64,000 bases of DNA from Hydrangea macrophylla (lineage: Eukaryota; Streptophyta; Magnoliopsida; Cornales; Hydrangeaceae), in contig CM066983.1 in the NCBI GenBank assembly GCA_033977485.1, positions 60,259,010 through 60,323,009 on the forward strand. The letters are read 5' to 3'. Within the stretch, counting starts at the first letter, position 1. The number at the start of each line of letters is the position of its first letter. Positions 20,985 through 32,262 of the stretch are shown in pieces. Below the pieces are notes generated by a model. That model was not told where the DNA came from. It saw nothing but the letters and a program-made list of their open reading frames with translations, and made no database searches. Made by a program: the position numbers and the translations under genes.

Positions 20985-22801
20985 TTCTTCGTTAAGTGGT
21001 GCATTAGCATCCATGCTCAAAAGTGGTTCCCAGCATCATTACTTCATTAGCACCTTCGTTACCATTCTTAGGTCTAGGTCACCCAAACAACAAGTTCATG
21101 GGTATGTGATCCAAATTCTCCATCCAGTTCTTCTTATAGTTGGTAACCTCAAGCCCACCCTTGGGTTTGTGCCATATTGAATCATTAGGAGACTGCCCTT
21201 CCTACCACTTGATTTCTTGTAACCCTAGGTCTAGTTCTTCCAAGAAGAAGAGGTATGCCTAATCATCATCTTCAAAATAACCATTAACTGCAAAGAAGTC
21301 TAATTCTTCTCCATAGCTCAAACTATAAATCCCAGCATCTTTTGGGAGGATAACCACATGTTCAGGGTTGATTATAGGTGTGATGTATACGGATGGGTCA
21401 TAGTTTGTAGGATCAAAGTTAATAAGGTTGATATTTTGTGGTGGGGGAATGACACAGTGGTTGGGTAACAGATTGTGGGTAATATTTGGATGGGTGGACG
21501 GAGGTGCGATGATCTTGTTGTCAATAAGGTTTTAGATCTCGTGGTGATGTCTAATGTAATGATCGGTCTCATGGCCATGTCCCTGGTGGATGGTGCAATA
21601 TTTGGTAGGATTGTGTCTAGCTAGGAGTAGATTAGGTGGTGGAGTAGGGTCTAGTGACTTGAGATACCCTTTATTAATATGTCGTTCAAGGGCGGTGGAT
21701 AAGGTCATGCCAAGCTTGGTAAATGTCCTACAACCATTGCTTTGGGATGATGTTGGGTTTTGGTCAGTATCTTGGTGGAGAGCATTGATATTGAGAGTAA
21801 CATAATTGGTAGAGTGGTTTCCTCTCATGGATTTCCTCCTTGAGCTGTTCTTTTCCTTCTTAATTTTCCAATCCCTTAGTGCATCCTCTATCTTTGTCCC
21901 CACATCGAACAATTGATCAAAGTTAGTGATTAGTATGAAGCACATGCGTTTATGGTATGGAGGTTGCAAGTTCTTTATTATCATGTAAACCTGCCCCTTC
22001 TCGATGGGTCAATTTGCCATTTCAGCAGCCTTCTTCCTCCAAAATGTGGCAAAGGACTCATGATCGTCTTGCCTAGTAGTCTTAAGATCCCTGATAGTAG
22101 TGTTGAGTTCAGTGTTGTAGGCATACTGCTTAAAAAACTCGGTAACAATATCTTCCCATACACGGGTCTTGGAGGACTCGAGAGCTAGGAACGATTGCAA
22201 GGCTCCTCTAGATAGGTAACGAGAGAACAACTGGGCTAAGTGCTCATTCCCCAATCCCATAGGTCTTAAGGCAGCGACATACATCTTCAGGTGGCTTTTG
22301 GGGTTCCCAGTTCTGTCAAATTTTTCTAGGTTAGGCATCTTTAATATTTTAGGGTATTTGATCTTGGCAGGCTTAAAGAAACCCTCAAGGTCTAACAGGT
22401 AGTCATCAAATACACGGGACTTCTTTATTACGCTCTCTGTACGGTCTAGCTTATCCTTCATTATCTTTCTATAATCTCCACGTACACTGTCATTGAACTA
22501 ATCATCCTCCTTGATAGGATTTAGATTAACTGGGTTCTTAGGTATAATAGGCAAAGGAGGTGGCTGTGGTATGAGTGATTCGACAACAAGCAGGCCCTGC
22601 GGGTTCACGGTAGTGCCCTAAACAGTCTATCAGGAGCTGTAACTGTTGCTCCTGACGGGCTAAGGTATTCTCTAACTGTTCCATTCTCTCTTGTTCTTTA
22701 GCCATAGGTACCCTTGGGTCTATAGCGCGTATGAATCTTCCTGAACCAGAGAGATGGACCCAAGAAGGCATGCCTGCAGTCTTTTTTGGAGCTATGTTCA
22801 C
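20985..22801 (-). pseudogene. gag of TAT-B (Tat/Ogre type), broken
   Basis: Structural gag protein of the element. The N-terminal part (22801-22538) ends in a coiled-coil-like Glu/Gln stretch (MEQLENTLARQEQQLQLL). After a frame change, 22461-22009 holds the gag core (LPNLEKFDRTGNPKSHL-like opening, then WEDIVTEFFKQYAYN and a Trp-Arg block). 21984-21532 continues in the same frame after an in-frame stop, with FTKLGMTLSTALE and YCTIHQGHGHETDHY, a C-terminal CH-type block typical of Tat/Ogre gag. The same frame goes on past a stop at 21532-21534, with stops at 21259-21261 and beyond, to about 20985. It is followed by no protease or RT, so the element had only gag. Several stops and at least one frameshift make it non-functional. 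Confidence 0.82.
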
Positions 22802-23600
22802 TTGTCTCTCTACAATTTCAATTTAAAAATCTCATTTAAACCCAGAATGATTGTGACCCCCCTTTTGGAAATATATATATATATTTTTTATATCTTTCCA
22901 CTTTAGGTTCTCTCAATGCTATTCATGCTTATGTATGTTAATATGAAGAGAATAGACTTAGTAACCATCTATCACGAAGCCATATAAGTCTTAGTCGCAT
23001 CATCGAGTATTCCTCCTCATCCCATGGCCTCTATAATCAATGACATGCTAGTAATTCCATACTCAAAACTTCTCATATGGTAGGGTTTATGATTACATAG
23101 ATCTTATTAGGGCTACTTCTAGCAAGTAGGACGCAAACAAGGTTATGATTCGTAGTCCTACAAACTCGTGGCACATATTCCCAGTATAACATATAAGCAA
23201 ACCGTATAGAACTATGTACCATAGGTCGTATAGGCTTCCTTATCATGTCACATAATTCCAAAGGGCAAGTAAAGCGTGTGTGCGCACATTGTCATATCAA
23301 GTCAAACCTTAAAGGATTGGCTCTATGGCTACTATATGCATCAGGGTGGATAGAGTCAAAAAGGGTCCCCCAACGAGTGTCCTATATACCCCCATTACAG
23401 GGTTTGGTGTGGTATGTGGACAACTTTTTATACCATTAGGTACGTGCTAGGGTAGGGAAGTCCTCTACGGAGGGGATTTGACATGTTGCAAGCCCTCGGC
23501 TTTGGTCCTCCCAAGCTTCTTAAAACTAATGCATGTGCGATCCTCATAATATAAAGTCAAAGAACTTGTAAATTTTGGAGTCTAACCCTCTTAGTTCAGT
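22802..23600 (-). other. Leader (5' UTR) of TAT-B
   Basis: Non-coding sequence between primer site and gag on the minus strand. It contains the block at 23377-23450 shared with TAT-A2. An (AT)-rich tract lies at 22869-22890. Several 60-codon open frames look accidental. Confidence 0.6.
23377..23450 (-). promoter_or_regulatory. Leader block shared with TAT-A2 (candidate packaging/dimer signal)
   Basis: About 74 bases alignable by eye with 29718-29790. Shared words on the plus strand are ATATACCCC, CATTACA, GGTATGTGG/GGTACATGG, TTTATACCA/AATATACCA and GGTACG. Both lie within about 170-310 nt of the primer site in element sense. The function is inferred. Confidence 0.5.
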
Positions 23601-23617
23601 CCTTAGTAGAGTTGCCA
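23601..23617 (-). other. Primer-binding site of TAT-B
   Basis: Minus strand TGGCAACTCTACTAAGG, two bases after the LTR end. It matches the 3' end of tRNA-Arg (complement TGGCGACTCTGCTGGGG) with a few G-to-A-type differences. Unlike TAT-A, similarity to the tRNA stops after about 18-20 bases. Confidence 0.75.
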
Positions 23618-23619
23618 AT

Positions 23620-25986
23620 TGTGGGTACCCGAACCAAACATGGGGCCGAGAAGGATTAATTCCACTTGATTGATCCCATTTCAAATCCCATGTCAACAAA
23701 CACGAGTGAGGTTCACCACCCTTCATTAGCCTTTACCCGATCTTACCAATTTAGACTACTCGTATTTTGGATTCCATGGGGCTTTTTATCTAACCTAAGG
23801 CAACAATCGATGCCCTTGATTCATATTTGAGGCTAGAGGAGTGAGTAATCGATGAATATCCCACAAGGCTAAATCCAGAGAGATCTTCACTAATAGAGTC
23901 GCCACTTGGTTTGATAAAGGAAACCAAGAAAACTAAATCTATCAAGTCCAATGGATAGAGAGCACTCACCCGTCATTGCCAAAGAACACGGTTCGTGGGT
24001 TAAAGTATAAGAGAGGATGGAACTAGATCGTGCTAAAATACCCTCTCTCGCCCCATCAGAAGACAAGCCTCTACTCAGCTTTCAAGGTGTTTGACTAGAC
24101 ATTATGTGGACCATTTTATTTATTTCTAATGCAATCCTAATTCAAGTTATAAACAACTAATTAAAGAAAATCGTGTAAGAAACTATACAAGTACATGCAA
24201 TGCACATGCTAAAATAGCAATTCAGGGACTAAACGTATTACTACGCTCCCCTATGCATGCGAAAGCAAAAACAATTATATTAAATGTGAAAATCACACTC
24301 AAAACCCTAGAAAAACATGAATTATAAGCATAAGTAATCATGTAAGGAATTTAAAACCTGTATGTTATCCACCTAATCATGGTCCTAGGTGATCTTAAAA
24401 AAGTAGAAAATAAATTACCCGGGATAGCATAGCATTCCCAATTATCCCTAATTGACCATGGTTAGGATAATAACAACATAATATATAGGACAATCTAAGA
24501 ATATCCTACTATTCTAGGCATGGATAACATGTACGTATGTCCAAACATGTCTACCATGTGGGATAGTGTGTATGTGTAAGCCTAATTAGGGTGTTATCCC
24601 TATTATGGATAACCTACTATTCTAATTCTAAGTGAGGACACTGTGCAAGTATATGCATGTGCATGGATAAAACATGGGTAATAACTACCATGGATGAATA
24701 TACACATGGATAGCCTATTATCTCAACTAGTATGAACTACAACATTATTCCTATATGAATGCCTAATTCTAGACTCGTAGATCTAATTAAGGCTTTGTTA
24801 TCTTCGGGGCCAGATATCCATGGATTGGATACCAACCCACAGCTCCGGCTACCTCAACATTTGGGGGTAGCTCTGCCTAGGATAACTCTACTTTAATGGA
24901 TACTACAAACGCTAAATTAAAACTATCCTAGAACTTTAAAGATCTAACAGAAAATAAAAGTAGAAAAATAAAAAGGAACAAGAACTTACCCCAAGAACTC
25001 CACTCAAAATGCTCCTCCGACAGAGCTTCGCTAGCACCGTGAACTCCAAGACTCAATCCTAACTCTAAAAAAACTTATGCTTTTCCTAAGGTTTTTCTAG
25101 GAGTGCTTCGAAATCCTCTAGAGGGGTTTCCTTCGCTCTATTTATAGTTTGAGATTTGGGTTTTGTTTTCTGTGTTTAATCAATGTGGGACGGAGAAACA
25201 AGCTTTAAAGGCTTGTACTTAGGCTATTTTGAGGTGTACCTAGGAGTCTTTCACTAAGTGGAGTCAGTATATTAGGATATGGAAGCTTTTGAATTCCATT
25301 CTAATTCTTTTAGAGAGTTTTGGAAACTAAAAACACTAATTTTCGTATTTAAAAAGTCTCAAAAAATAAAATAGGATACAAATCCCAGTTTGTGTGTTTT
25401 AATCCCGTCACTGCACTATGTGCCAGCTTTAAAATGCCATATCTCACTCATTTTAAGTTCAAATTGGGCTTATGACCTACGGATTTATATGCCCAGGACG
25501 TGCTATCCATTCTAAGTGGTTTCAGGTCCAAACTCTTCTTAGTTTAAGAGTTATGGTCATAATACTAAAGTTGTGTTAAAAATGGCTACTCATAATGGGC
25601 TTTGAAGGTTATTTTGGCATAAAAATTATTTGGGAATTATTTGGCCAAAAACAAGGTTTGGGTTATGATTTAAAAATATTTTAGGACTAAAAGGACTTCT
25701 TGGGATCCCACCCTAAGATCCGAATTTTGGCTTGGATAATTGTATTTGGTTTGATAAAAATATTTTGGTCATTTTATGTAGAAAAATATTTTATTTTGGG
25801 TTTTGTCCCGAAATTGAATTTCTAATGTTCCTAAATCTTCCTATAAGTTATTCTAACGTATCTCGGAGACCACTGTGCTTCATGGAGTTCTGCTTCATAT
25901 AACCGACAAATCCTGATTCCAATCATTGGGTTGTTCTTGAGGCAAGGTCCCTTGTTGAACAGACGAACCAAAATAGGGTGTCTACA
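23620..25986 (-). repeat. 5' LTR of TAT-B
   Basis: 2367-bp LTR. On the minus strand it begins TGTAGACACCCTATTTTGG at 25986 and ends GGTACCCACA at 23620. It carries GAGTCGCCACTT at 23896-23907. Compared with the 3' LTR it lacks about 48 bases directly downstream of the TATA box (equivalent to about 13275-13321). No gene. Confidence 0.92.
25138..25147 (-). promoter_or_regulatory. TATA box in TAT-B 5' LTR
   Basis: CTATAAATAG on the minus strand, conserved with the 3' LTR. The sequence immediately downstream in element sense is deleted here. Confidence 0.55.
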
Positions 25987-25991
25987 GTATT
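25987..25991. other. Target-site duplication GTATT (right) of TAT-B
   Basis: Identical to 11720-11724, directly outside the 5' LTR. Confidence 0.9.
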
Positions 25992-28560
25992 GCTCTTGGG
26001 ATGCTCATGGAGACTTTTCAAATCTTTATTCATCATCGTAACACATTTGAGACCATTATTGACTCATCAAAGGAGGATAGACTTGACAAAGCAATTACAC
26101 AAGACAACTGACTCAAACTCTGTATTATTATGAATCAATGTGCTTTCATCGTGAATAATATATCATCTCACCTTTCATTTATTAATCATCTTATAATGGT
26201 AATTCTTTGCTGAAAAATCTAAACTTTGATAACTTCTCCTTTTCAATTTAGCTAATTCTTTGCCTATCTGGAGTGTGCTTCAAATTAGTGCTTTAGCTTA
26301 TAGAATAAAAGGCACTATATTTCAATCCAACTCGATTACTTGAGAACTTGCCTCTTACATAGAGGGATTTTGGCAAATGAAGTTTACCCTTAGTTTGAAT
26401 ATGACTCGTAGGCATTGCTTCTGGGATTAAATAGGGTGTTCAGCAAACGAAGTTCACTCCCTGGTTTGGTGATGGATATATATATGGCTCCAGGCAAACT
26501 TATGCAAGTTTTCCCTTAGCCTGAAGGAAGGAAACCAAAGGCGCAAAGGGTGACGCTTACGGTTTAGGGAAGGTTATGGACCGAGAACCTTGAGATGTTC
26601 ACCTACTTATCCCCGAACAGGAATCAGGTCCCAAGTAGTTCAGCCAAGGTTTGAAAGAAAGATGCCATGAAATAGCAAGGGTGCTGACCGAACCGGGTAG
26701 GTTGCCTATGTATACCCGAGCAGGAATCAAGTCAAGCGTAGTTCAAGTTCTCTGGAGGTCTTGAAAGAATAAGGCTTCAAGAATTAGTGGGCTTTTCAAG
26801 CCATACTTCCATATGGGTCTAATGAGTTCTCTTTCCTAGATAGGTTTTCTGAAATGGGTCCCTTGTGGTAGCTTTTGAGAAGGACAATGAGAACATGAAG
26901 TACTTCTCCCTTTTTCTTCTTCTTTTTTTTTTTTCTTTCCTCTTTTTGTTTGTGACGGTTGATTCTTTTTATCTTTTCACTAGCCAATCAATATTTAAAA
27001 CTCTCATAATGCATCATGCTTTGATTGCACTCTCATATACTCTCAAAGCAATATCATCTCTCCAAATCTCTCTTTATTTTTCTCAAAGATATCTCTACAT
27101 CGTTTTTAGGCCCACTTAGCCATTGAGCCTCTCACAAAATTTTGAAACCAATTGATACTTTTAAATCTCTCTTTTCATTTCCAATTTCTTTTCTTTGTTT
27201 AGAACAGCACAAAAGCTTGAGATAATTCATGTGCCAATGATGTACTTTGAAATGCTCAAGAATTCTGTTATTTACTCTTTACTTATTCTTTTCTCTTTCC
27301 TTTCTTTTCTCTACCTCACTATCTCTTATTCTCTTCATGATTTTGACTAGCTAGGATTCGGGTTTTGAAATCAACATGCATCTTATTTTTGCTCAAACTT
27401 TTGCCTAGGCGCCCTTTCGGGTTTTCATCCAAGCGAGTTCTTTCCCTTTTTTTTCTTTTTTTTTTTTTTAATCTTCTCTCTTTTTTTTTCATTCATTTTT
27501 TTCTTTTTTTTTGTGCTCTAACTTTTGCCTAAGTGCCCTTTCGGGTTTTTATCCTAGTGAGTTCCTTTTTCTTTTTTAGCTACCATCAAGGACCAAGTTT
27601 ATGGCTTTAGACTAGTTGGACTCATCTTTTAAGCTTGGCATTTGAGAAAAGGGTATGGTGAGTAAGTTTCAAGAAGTTCCAAGTTCATCTTTTCAATATT
27701 GAGTAAGAGCATCTTTAAATTCTTAGAGTAGTGCTAATCAATTTTCTACTCCTTTTTGGATTTGGCACAAAATTTTTATTTGATCACTTGTGGATCCTTT
27801 TCAATGCAAAGATTGATTAACAAAGTTTTTTCCATGATCGTTTGAAATAGTGACTTTTCTTTTCTTTTCTTTTTTTGGCTTAATGATTCATACATTCACG
27901 ACTTAGCACACTAAATCAATCAACATGAGATTTTATTCAACTAGTAAAGAAAGATGATTACATCACTCGACTCGATAAACTTGAAAAAAACTTGAAAGTA
28001 AACTCGACAATAGACTGACTACAAGACTCGAATGGGACATTTGACATGACTCGATCATGGACCATACTATACTTGGTCTCAACTGGAGAGTCACAAATGA
28101 TTTTTCAACTGGAGAGTCACAGATGATTTTCAATTTATTAGATTTCCAAGAGCACCCACATTTGCCTCAGTAGTAGCAATTCCAAACACAATCACCTCAC
28201 CTCACCTCACTAGCAGCTTGTACGCATAAGCATCTCTGTTTATGTCATCTATTCTATTCTAACCAATCTCATGCTTAAATCTTTAACAGAAATTTTTATA
28301 GGATTTGGTGCTATTTCGCCTAAAACAACATTTATTTTTAATCATTTTTGATTGATTCTAAAAGAATTATTATTCTTCATTCATTTTTATTGTTTTCTTT
28401 TTCATTGATTTTATTAATTGCAATTGTTCATGAATGGTTCATATGTCACATAGATGAAATATGTGTGTGCCTACTCTATATGCCAAAACAAAAGAAAATC
28501 CTAACCCTAGAACATAAGACATAAGCATAAAATCCTCCTTCATATCAAGTGCGCCAATTT
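25992..28560 (-). other. TAT-A2 internal non-coding region
   Basis: No gene found on either strand. It holds the two copies each of modules M1 (26594-26641, 26699-26744) and M2 (27391-27440, about 27511-27565) shared with TAT-B. Long T-rich tracts (26905-26945, 27445-27510) separate the M2 copies, as in TAT-B. Open frames here (26796-26987, 26865-27119) are low-complexity. Confidence 0.55.
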
Positions 28561-29489
28561 TTCGTTTCGAGGACAATGCCCCAAAAGTGTCTGCTAAGAT
28601 TAACTGTACAAAAAGGATTCTGTCAAACTTGCTTTTGCCCTAGTGTAGTTACTCTCTTTTCTTTCTCTCAGCTCAGTCTTTGGAAAGAACATAGAAAGGA
28701 TTTCTTTCTCACCTACTATTTTTAAAATGAAATTTCCTTCACTTTACACAGACTTCAAAGAGTAATTAAGGCGTATTGAATTCAATTCTTAGTTACAGTC
28801 AAAGAAAGCCCTCAATCGGGAAGGTCTGACTTTCAGGTTGTTCTTCGGCAGGGAGAGAAAGAATGCCTAGTAGAAAGAAGCACTTCAATTGTAAGACCAG
28901 TCCCTTTTAAGGCTAAATTGTTGGTCCCGGGTCTTAACCTAGAATTTTGGCCCCTTGTGATTGACCTCAGCCTGGCCAGATGACCCTTTCCTCTCTTTCC
29001 CTTTGATCACCGACCCTGACTTTCCATCTTGGCCATGTGATCCTTCCTCTCCCGTGGTTGCGAACCCTTGCTGGAAACTATTGTAATCCTCATTACCCCT
29101 TCCAAGGTTATTTTGAAAATTCATTTTGAAAAACTTTCCTTGGGTGATAAACTCAAAATCCTTTGAAAACAATTACCAATATTTTGGATTCTTCCTTCGA
29201 AGATGAAAATGTGAAAATATATCCCAATAAAGATTCGCTTGGAGCCTTATTTTGATCAAAAGGAAACTGACTTCAAAGGTCCTTGAAAGAGTGATTTTTC
29301 AAAACTCTGAAACACTTTGGGATAAGCAGTGGTAAAAATCAATTTGCTTATAACGATGGATTTGAAATCCTAGGGTAAAACGATCACATGATTGAATTAT
29401 CAGCGTACTCTTCATGAATTCAGATACATACAAGGTTAATGATACTTAGTTAACAAGACATAAGAAGTGTACTCTTATAATCAAGATTT
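28561..29489 (-). other. TAT-A2 internal region, possible decayed coding sequence
   Basis: A 77-codon minus-strand frame (29172-28939) rich in Gly, Lys, Ser and Gln (with FQQGFATTGEEGSHGQD) could be a scrap of a gag N-terminus or tail. It lies where gag would be expected, downstream of the leader. I do not recognise it as any family and the surrounding frames are closed. Confidence 0.3.
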
Positions 29490-29978
29490 GGCATCTTTCC
29501 AAATGTCATAGGACATGAAGAGGAATTGCTAAAAGGTGATTAAAAAGTTACACGTCTTACATCAAGTGAGCATCGTCATCATCTCAAATAATCCCTTCTG
29601 GCCATGCAAACTCCCTAGCATATAATCCTAATCAAGAATTGATTTCCTAAGAGCGAAAGGTTCTATAGGCTATCATGCAAAGGCCGGGTTTTGGTAAAAT
29701 AAAAGGGACTCGTGATGGACATCCGATATACCCCTCATTACAAGGTTGGATGGTACATGGATGCTTTAATATACCAACACATGGTACGAGATCAAGGGTG
29801 ATCACACCGCTATATGGTGACTTAGCCGACTGGGTTGCCCCTAGCCTCCAAGGTCATAGTTTCGTGCAATCGATTGGCAAGACATGCAAGTGCAATGCAA
29901 CGGATACACAAAAATTAATTAATTTGATTAAAAGGATGCTTTCAAGTCTAATCCTCAAGTGAACCCAAAATCAGAATT
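29490..29978 (-). other. Leader (5' UTR) of TAT-A2
   Basis: Homologous to the TAT-A1 leader (5391-5849) and, over 29718-29790, to the TAT-B leader. Non-coding. Confidence 0.65.
29718..29790 (-). promoter_or_regulatory. Leader block shared with TAT-B
   Basis: Counterpart of 23377-23450. In TAT-A1 most of this block is missing, which may be a later deletion. Confidence 0.5.
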
Positions 29979-30025
29979 CTAGTTTACAAAACTAGAGATT
30001 CTGGGTTCGATCCCCAGTAGAGTCG
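29979..30025 (+). other. 47-nt tRNA-Arg 3' half forming the primer-binding region of TAT-A2
   Basis: Same arrangement as at 5850-5896: anticodon arm 29979-29995 (stem CTAGT/ACTAG, loop TTACAAA), variable loop 29996-30000, T arm 30001-30017 identical to A1, acceptor strand TAGAGTC, discriminator G at 30025. The middle pair of the anticodon stem is A-T instead of G-C, so pairing is kept. The LTR ends 6 nt away at 30032. Confidence 0.85.
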
Positions 30026-30031
30026 CTTGAT

Positions 30032-32166
30032 TGTGGATATCGTAGGCTAACCACGTTTAAACTTTTTCAAATTCAAATACGAGTCGCCACTTAGTTTGTT
30101 TAAAGGATAAATTAAGAAATAATTTTAAAAACAAACTAATCTTTTGGAAACCATAGATTTCTAGGTCTAGGGATTATGGAATGAGAGGGGAAGGAACCCA
30201 ACAGACTAAAACACCTCCTCTCATCTTATCTCGTGATAGGCTTTTACTCAACATCCTTAATTGAATTAATAATCTAAGCATGCCCTCAACTAATATATAG
30301 ATATAAGTATACATTCCAAAAGCATGTAAAAAGGGTGTAAGATTGCTAACGATAAAACGGCATACAAATCACATAGTTCAAATAGCAAGCAAAATGACGT
30401 GCAAATAGAGAACAAGTAAACTTACCCAGGATCTAGCTGCGATATGAAAACGTGTAATACATACGAAAGAGAAAGCCTAAAAAGGGGGTCTCTAATTCAC
30501 ATATTACACATAAGGCAAAACCCTAATCTAAGATTTCACGCATGGAGTTGAAAATCCATAAAATCAAGAAATGAAATAAACTAGAGAAAAGTCAAGAAAT
30601 TGTACCTCAATAACGCTACAAAACAAGGGTTAGTCCACATGCTTTCAACACAAAATTATACCAAAATCCAAGCTTAAATCTAACAAAATAGGAGGGATGA
30701 CAAAATTATAAATTCCTTCCAATTTGTTGAAACCACAATATTCCTATAGATGTACAAGTTTTAACTAGGACACAATGTAATATCCATATAGAAATGATAT
30801 AACCTCAACGTGATTGAAAGGAATCCATGACTAAGTTTAACCAATCATAACTTATTTCAATGATTTACAAGTTAAAGTCCTAAGATACAAGTATCACTAC
30901 CTAAACACGATGATCATAAATGTATGTGCATGAACAAGACGCAAAATATTCATTGATTTGGATCTTTTAGCCTCTAGATTTAAGTCTTATCACTCTCATT
31001 AAAGTCATGATTCAATCCTTAAGGCATTAGAAGATCACATGGATCAGAATTGATAAGATTTACCAAATCTGTCTTAGAATTTCAAAATTTACAAAAGAGT
31101 AGACCAAACTTTCAAAAATAGGAAAAGCATAGTTTTGAGATCTTAGTAGTTTCTAACATAAAAAGAAAATCAAAGATCAAATGGTCCAATCATTGGGAAT
31201 TGGATAGTAACTAGACATCACTCAGGATTTATTAACTCTCTGTCCAAAGATTTCATAAGATTTATTAAAAATAGTAAACTGATCTTAAACCTTTCAAACT
31301 TTTTGGAGAATCTTATTAACGCATTAAACTTCATAGAAAAATTTATTTCAATCCTAAAACATTTGATTAAGGCTCTGATCCAAACAATTTAATACGGGTT
31401 CACCGCTCTGAAATTTTGGACAGAAAGTGGTTTAGTCACCAAAATCTTGATCAAGCCATGTTAACCATTCAATATGAACAGAAAAACAATTAAAGAGGTA
31501 AACTTAAGTGTTATGAACACATCTCAGTTGGTCCCATCCAATTTCAACGGATCATGATTTAATTAAAAATCCTTGACCACAGCTTGTCAATGAATTCACT
31601 GCACCATTGTTGACTGGTCACCTATTTATTGAATCTAATTTGATCTAAAATTCTAGAGAGAATTTGGATCAAAAAAGGATTATGATGACTAATACAATAC
31701 TCAAGTTCATCAAAAGAGTTCATAAACTTAACCTTAATGAGGCTTCAATGAAGATTTTCAAGGATTTACCCAAACTCATGCATATACCTTGAATACTTGG
31801 GATTATTTGAACTTAACTTCCAAACCATGAAAGTTGGTTTGTTCAAAGTTCAACCCCTCTCTCAAGTTGATGGTCCTTGAGGGATTAAGACTCAACTTAT
31901 TCATTCCCCTCTCAAATTGATGGTCCTTGCAGATCAAATACACTAATTTTCATGGATTTCAATGGAATATGAAGAAAATTCCATAAAACTCTAAATTGGA
32001 GGACCCAAATCATGAACATGGGCTTGGATCCACCAATTATGCATAAAATAACTAAGATCAACCTTATTTGTCATGTAAATCATAGATTTACTGAAATTAT
32101 AGGATCTAAATCAAATGATTCAAGTAAGATATTGAAGATATCATAAATCCCAAAATAAGAGCATAA

Positions 32167-32262
<96 letters not shown>

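Larger units (their letters stand above)
11725..25986 (-). mobile_element. TAT-B: complete non-autonomous gag-only Tat/Ogre element
   Basis: A 14262-bp minus-strand element with both ends in view. 5' LTR 25986-23620; primer site TGGCAACTCTAC at 23617-23606; leader; gag remnant 22801-20985; a long 3' region with tandem arrays; polypurine tract 14186-14173; 3' LTR 14172-11725; GTATT at both flanks. The gag resembles Tat/Ogre gag. About 6.8 kb between gag and the 3' LTR contains no protease, RT or integrase sequence. It therefore matches what has been described in plants as TR-GAG elements: terminal repeats plus gag, moved by a partner. The LTRs differ in length (2448 and 2367 bp) and by many substitutions, so insertion is not recent. 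Confidence 0.88.

Noticed and set aside
5391..30031. Tandem LTR-internal-LTR-internal structure formed by recombination of TAT-A copies
   Set aside because: A middle LTR should have a polypurine tract on one side; sequence right of 8841 has none. Separate nested insertions explain the data better, though a longer contig is needed to exclude it.
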